Positions 32,643-35,360 of a DNA stretch of 35,360 nucleotides are shown here, one piece after another (the stretch's first letter is position 1; each line of letters begins with the position of its first letter). The stretch is from Muribaculaceae bacterium. GTDB taxonomy: Bacteria; Bacteroidota; Bacteroidia; Bacteroidales; Muribaculaceae. The notes under the pieces were generated by a model. It was not told where the DNA came from, searched no databases, and saw nothing but the letters and a program-made list of their open reading frames with translations. The translations under genes were made by a program, and so were the position numbers. The stretch is from the NCBI GenBank assembly GCA_014867205.1, contig WGUO01000031.1, positions 1 through 35,360 of the forward strand, written 5' to 3'.

Positions 32643-32682
32643 ATTTTCAAGGTGCCTCTTAATTTAGAGGTATCTTGAAAAT
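32643..32682 (+). terminator. Long hairpin between msrAB and rhuM
   Basis: A 17-bp stem pairs 32643-32659 (ATTTTCAAGGTGCCTCT) with 32666-32682, loop TAATTT. Two pairs are G.U on the plus strand and would be C.A mismatches on the minus strand, so it serves the plus-strand msrAB transcript best. A clear 3' U-run is missing. Confidence 0.6.
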
Positions 32683-32684
32683 GA

Positions 32685-33692
32685 TTACTTGTCTTTCTCT
32701 TTCATCTTGGCTTTGGCGTTGAGGGTCTTGATGGTTTCAAGATAGGCTCGCTCTACCGGGGATAGTTCGCGAACCTGAAACTTGCGATATTCCTCGCGGG
32801 CTTTGTCCATCGCCTGCTGATGGCTGACGGTGCCAGGCCCGGTGAGAAGAGCCTCTCCGGTCGATGAGAGAATCGTGTCGAGCTGTTGCACATAGTCGCT
32901 CATATACATCGGGCGACGTTTTATGGCTTGAATCTCGGCGAAATCGAAATATCCAGAAACAAGATTGTTGAGAATTTTCAATTCATTTTCACTTAGATAA
33001 TTCTTGGCAATCTGTGCATCTCGAAGTGTGGGGTGATCGCCCTTGAACGATGTCAGACCCATCATCGGGGCATCCGCATCAGCCCGCTTGAAAATCACCT
33101 CGGCAGCGGTGTTTCCATGCGCAGCGAAATGAAGTTTGTTCTGAACAATCTTGAAGAACTCAACCGATATCTCTGAACGAGGGTCATAGTCGACCGCCGT
33201 AGCGTACAGGTCGAGTACCTGACGGTACATTACTTTCTCAGAGGACCGGATGTCTCGGATACGGTCGAGTAACTCGTGCCAATATGCGCCGCCGCCGTTC
33301 CCTTTCAGCCGCTCATCGTCCATAGTGAATCCTTTGATGATATACTCCTTCAGGCGTTCAGTAGCCCACTTCCTGAAGTGGGTGGCTATCACCGACCGGA
33401 TACGATACCCCAGTGAGATGATCATGTCGAGATTATACATAGGAATCTCTCGTGTCACCTGTCGTGAACCTTCCTGACGAACCTGTAAGAAATTCTTACA
33501 GGTTGCCTGTTCGTTCAATTCTTCTTCAGCATATATGTTCCGAATGTGCTGAACGATATTCGGTCGCGTTGTATGAAACAGTTCAGCCATCTGCTGCTGC
33601 GACAGCCATACGGTCTCTCCGGTAAACTGTACTTCGACGCGCGTCTCGCCATCCTCGCTCCGGTATATGATTATCTCATTGTTTCCGTCCAT
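32685..33692 (-). CDS. RhuM family protein
   Basis: 335 residues, the normal length of RhuM proteins, named after a Salmonella pathogenicity-island gene and common in accessory regions of many bacteria. The N-terminal part (about 25-60) has WLSQQQMAELFHTTRPNIVQHI, a helix-turn-helix-like segment, followed by YNLDMIISLGYRIRSVIATHFRKWAT, the family's best conserved block. The C-terminal half (LTSFKGDHPTLRDAQIAKNYLSENEL, about 223-248) is also typical. The molecular function is unknown. The promoter region upstream has repeated ATTAATCA sites, and autoregulation is a reasonable guess. AT-richer than the housekeeping genes. Confidence 0.92.
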   Translation of the reverse strand: MDGNNEIIIYRSEDGETRVEVQFTGETVWLSQQQMAELFHTTRPNIVQHIRNIYAEEELNEQATCKNFLQVRQEGSRQVTREIPMYNLDMIISLGYRIRSVIATHFRKWATERLKEYIIKGFTMDDERLKGNGGGAYWHELLDRIRDIRSSEKVMYRQVLDLYATAVDYDPRSEISVEFFKIVQNKLHFAAHGNTAAEVIFKRADADAPMMGLTSFKGDHPTLRDAQIAKNYLSENELKILNNLVSGYFDFAEIQAIKRRPMYMSDYVQQLDTILSSTGEALLTGPGTVSHQQAMDKAREEYRKFQVRELSPVERAYLETIKTLNAKAKMKEKDK

Positions 33693-33812
33693 ATTAATCA
33701 GTCATCTTATTCACAAGCAAAATTAATCATAATTTCTGGAAATCGGCTTTATTATGCTTTACAGCATAATTTTATTTTTGATTAATCTGTTGCACGAATA
33801 AAAAATTAATCA
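33693..33812. repeat. Four ATTAATCA sites in the rhuM/ncRNA divergent region
   Basis: ATTAATCA occurs at 33693-33700, 33722-33729 and 33805-33812, and inverted at 33779-33786. The second and third are part of an exact 14-bp direct repeat AAAATTAATCATAA (33719-33732, 33802-33815), each copy overlapping one of the two divergent -7 elements. A small IR (ATTATGC 33751-33757, GCATAAT 33764-33770) lies between. This looks like an operator array. Confidence 0.65.
33718..33725 (-). promoter_or_regulatory. -7 element of the rhuM promoter
   Basis: TAATTTTG on the minus strand (33725-33718), an exact TAnnTTTG match; no clear -33 TTTG. Predicted start near 33711, about 19 nt before the rhuM ATG. It overlaps one copy of the 14-bp repeat. 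Confidence 0.6.
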
Positions 33813-33820
33813 TAACTTTG
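33789..33820 (+). promoter_or_regulatory. Promoter driving the 33826-34212 region
   Basis: GTTG (33789-33792), 20-bp spacer, TAACTTTG (33813-33820). The -7 matches TAnnTTTG exactly and the -33 differs at one base. Transcription would start near 33826 into a region without a protein gene. The -7 overlaps the second copy of the 14-bp repeat. Confidence 0.72.
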
Positions 33821-33825
33821 CCGTT

Positions 33826-34212
33826 GCAGACCGCAATGCAGCCACGCCAGTTGGGAGAGGTCCGTCAGGGCCGACCTCACGGTCTGGGGTTGAGCGGAGC
33901 GGGATGTATCGTGGGCGCGAATAGTCGTGCCTGGATTGATATACATAGAAAGCGTCTATCCGCGCTGATTCTTGACAAATCGAAATTCTCGCAAAATTTC
34001 AAGTCTAAGTCAAGGGTTGAGCAACGGCAGATGCCCGTGGTAATGTGATTATCCCGCATTCGGCATGGTATTCCGGGAGGAATATAGCCGGATGCCATGA
34101 TTGCATATACTGGCGTGGGCTTCTGGCGTTGCCGTCCGACTTAGACTGGGCAATGCGAGAAGCCTCGATTTGTAGGACGGCAACCGATACAGATTCCTGC
34201 GCTTTTTCTTTT
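33826..34212 (+). ncRNA. Candidate structured non-coding RNA or long structured leader
   Basis: No family recognised. After the promoter a chain of nested hairpins can be drawn: (1) 33827-33833/33880-33886 enclosing 33857-33862/33873-33878; (2) 33894-33898/33959-33963 enclosing 33904-33909/33941-33946 and the 7-bp hairpin 33914-33920/33925-33931; (3) 33971-33976/34009-34014 enclosing 33982-33987/33995-34000; (4) 34056-34063/34088-34095 enclosing 34069-34074/34079-34084 with a GGGA loop; (5) 34117-34124/34158-34165 enclosing 34126-34133/34149-34156. A T-rich run, TTTTTCTTTT, closes it at 34203-34212. G.U pairs in (2), (4) and (5) exist only on the plus strand. It is not tmRNA, RNase P RNA or 6S as far as I can match them. 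It could also be the 430-nt leader of the 34259 gene. Confidence 0.5.
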
Positions 34213-34258
34213 AGCTAACCTAACGCCAAAGAGGGGAGTCCAGCGGCATACGAAATGT

Positions 34259-34897
34259 ATGGAGAATGTCTTTTTTGAACCGTGGGTAGGCGAAAATTAT
34301 GCAACAGGCGGCATTTTCGGCAAGAGAATTCTCGTATTGGGCGAAAGCCATTATTGCGGCGGTTGCGATAATTGTGGAAATCCTTCCAACAGTGGGGAAT
34401 GTTCGCAATTCACTACCGAAAAATGCGTCAAGCCTTATCTGAATGGAGAGGCCGGGAAATGGGGAGCGACTTTCAAAAAGTTCGAGCAGACAATGGTGGA
34501 GGGTGAAATCGACGATAATCTCCGGAAAGCCATCTGGAACTCCGTCATCTTTTACAACTATCTGCAGATTTCCATGACTCAACCCAGACAGAGTGGCATA
34601 TGGGACGATTATAGAAGCAGTGAGGATGCTTTTTTTGAGGTGCTGGAGAAATACCGCCCGCAACTTATTATTGCCTGGGGTGTCTCGCGCATGTACTATA
34701 ACATGCCGGGGGGAGACGCATGGAAAGCGGGAGAAGAGAAGATTATAGAAAACTATAGCATCCGTAATGGATACTACATTCTTTCGGATGGAACCGAAGT
34801 AAGAATCATCTGGATATATCATCCTTCCGCCGGTTTTTCGCCGGACTGGTGGCGAAATGTTGTGCTTTCCGAAATTCAATCTGTCAATCAAAAATAA
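34259..34897 (+). CDS. Uracil-DNA glycosylase-like fold protein
   Basis: 212 residues, start ATG at 34259. The layout fits a small UDG-like superfamily member: RILVLGESHYC near the N-terminus (motif I position), IIAWGVSRMYYNMP in the middle, and IYHPSAGFS near the end, equivalent to the HPS motif. The segment HYCGGCDNCGNPSNSGEC (about 34-51) is Cys-rich and could hold a metal or Fe-S cluster. Similar proteins are frequent in Bacteroidota genomes, and UDG-fold proteins are known in nucleic-acid repair and in some phage-defence loci; no activity can be claimed. It lies directly downstream of the putative structured RNA and has no convincing promoter of its own, so it may share the one at 33789-33820. 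Confidence 0.75.
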   Translation: MENVFFEPWVGENYATGGIFGKRILVLGESHYCGGCDNCGNPSNSGECSQFTTEKCVKPYLNGEAGKWGATFKKFEQTMVEGEIDDNLRKAIWNSVIFYNYLQISMTQPRQSGIWDDYRSSEDAFFEVLEKYRPQLIIAWGVSRMYYNMPGGDAWKAGEEKIIENYSIRNGYYILSDGTEVRIIWIYHPSAGFSPDWWRNVVLSEIQSVNQK

Positions 34898-34905
34898 GTT
34901 TGTAT

Positions 34906-35360
34906 ATGAAAACAGGACTATCATCATGGCTGTATCGTATGATGCTTCTGGTAATATTGGCGCTTTTCTCGGTCAATGCATCAGCAAATATAGGCCCATA
35001 TGACCTTTGTTTAGATGGCATTTATTATGAATTTATATATAGTATTGAATTAAGAGGTTTGGCACTGAAAGTAGTGGGAGTCGAGAGCGGCATTCAGAAC
35101 GTCATCATTCCCACCCAAGTAGAGTATAAAAACACGACATATTTGGTAAAAAGTATAGGTTTTAATGCTTTTAGAGAGCGCTCTGACATCATATCCGTGA
35201 CAATACCCACATCCGTTACTAAGATTGAGGGAGGCGCATTCATCCGATGCAGCAGTCTAACTTCTGTGGCAATTCCCCCTTCTGTTACTAATATTGAAGG
35301 ATCAACATTCCTGGGATGCAGCAGCCTTACTTCGATGACAATTCCCCCTTCTGTTACTTA
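34906..35360 (+). CDS. BspA-like LRR protein, 5' part, cut by the window end
   Basis: The ATG at 34906 opens a frame that runs off the window (151 codons plus 2 bases). A signal peptide (hydrophobic MMLLVILALFSVNASA) is followed by a beta-rich start (YDLCLDGIYYEFIYS) and LRR_5 repeats of 23 residues: TIPTSVTKIEGGAF, AIPPSVTNIEGSTF, TIPPSVTY. At the DNA level the repeats are nearly identical with a 69-bp period (AATTCCCCCT at 35271 and 35340), which indicates recent duplication. It begins 8 bp after the UDG-like gene stop and may be co-transcribed with it. Such secreted LRR proteins are usually surface adhesins or binding proteins. Confidence 0.85.
   Translation, partial: MKTGLSSWLYRMMLLVILALFSVNASANIGPYDLCLDGIYYEFIYSIELRGLALKVVGVESGIQNVIIPTQVEYKNTTYLVKSIGFNAFRERSDIISVTIPTSVTKIEGGAFIRCSSLTSVAIPPSVTNIEGSTFLGCSSLTSMTIPPSVT

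Noticed and set aside
33818..34048. A 76-codon plus frame and a 73-codon minus frame in the RNA region
   Set aside because: No family resemblance or signal, the plus frame would begin with TTG inside the promoter, and the paired-arm structure explains the sequence better.
34231..34251. GAGGGGAGTCC resembles the GAGGAAAGTCC box of RNase P RNA
   Set aside because: It lies 20-odd bases before a clear protein start, and the remaining conserved RNase P elements are not found around it.

Overview
The window is chromosomal DNA from a Gram-negative member of the Bacteroidota, most likely order Bacteroidales. The relatively GC-rich core genes would fit a Muribaculaceae-like genome, but that family assignment is inference. 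Support for the order comes from BspA-type leucine-rich-repeat proteins, a C10 peptidase, a tricorn-type S41 protease, a RhuM protein, the rimP-nusA-infB order, few visible Shine-Dalgarno sites, and several promoters of the Bacteroidota type (-33 TTTG, -7 TAnnTTTG).

Layout. 1-1895 (+): 3' end of a C10 cysteine protease followed 29 bp later by a lipoprotein serpin, a probable protease/inhibitor pair. 2362-3087 (+): an unrecognised secreted protein. 3297-6539 (+): tricorn-like protease, ending at a two-way terminator facing a minus-strand M48 metalloprotease (6630-7424). 17742 down to 7557 (-): seven genes behind a near-perfect promoter at 17791-17821. They encode, in order of transcription, a CHASE2 membrane sensor, a FecR-like secreted protein, a beta-propeller/OmpA-like protein, a TPR plus caspase-fold protease, a DUF4384-like protein, a small LPP20-like protein and a transglutaminase-like protein with a long proline/lysine linker. 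All carry export signals, so the cassette looks like an envelope sensing and proteolysis system. Two of its proteins share an unnamed domain. This is one of the two most interesting loci.

17872-25304 (-) is housekeeping: folK, infB, nusA, rimP and dnaX. A compact terminator-like hairpin lies in the rimP leader and short tandem repeats lie in front of folK. crcB/fluC (25443-25814, +) has a G-quadruplex-capable tract against its start codon. 25921-29561 (-) is an AT-rich segment with a BspA-like LRR protein and a membrane TPR/coiled-coil/HTH regulator. 29818-32586 (+) holds an RluA-type pseudouridine synthase and an MsrA-MsrB fusion.

32685-35360 looks accessory. A rhuM gene (-) is divided by an AT-rich regulatory region, with four copies of ATTAATCA, from a plus-strand promoter. 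That promoter opens onto about 390 bp without a convincing protein but with a chain of nested hairpins whose G.U pairs fit only plus-strand RNA. This is a candidate structured non-coding RNA or very long leader. A uracil-DNA-glycosylase-like protein and the start of a second LRR protein, cut by the window edge, follow. The putative RNA is the second locus to examine. No tRNA, rRNA, CRISPR array or insertion sequence was recognised.
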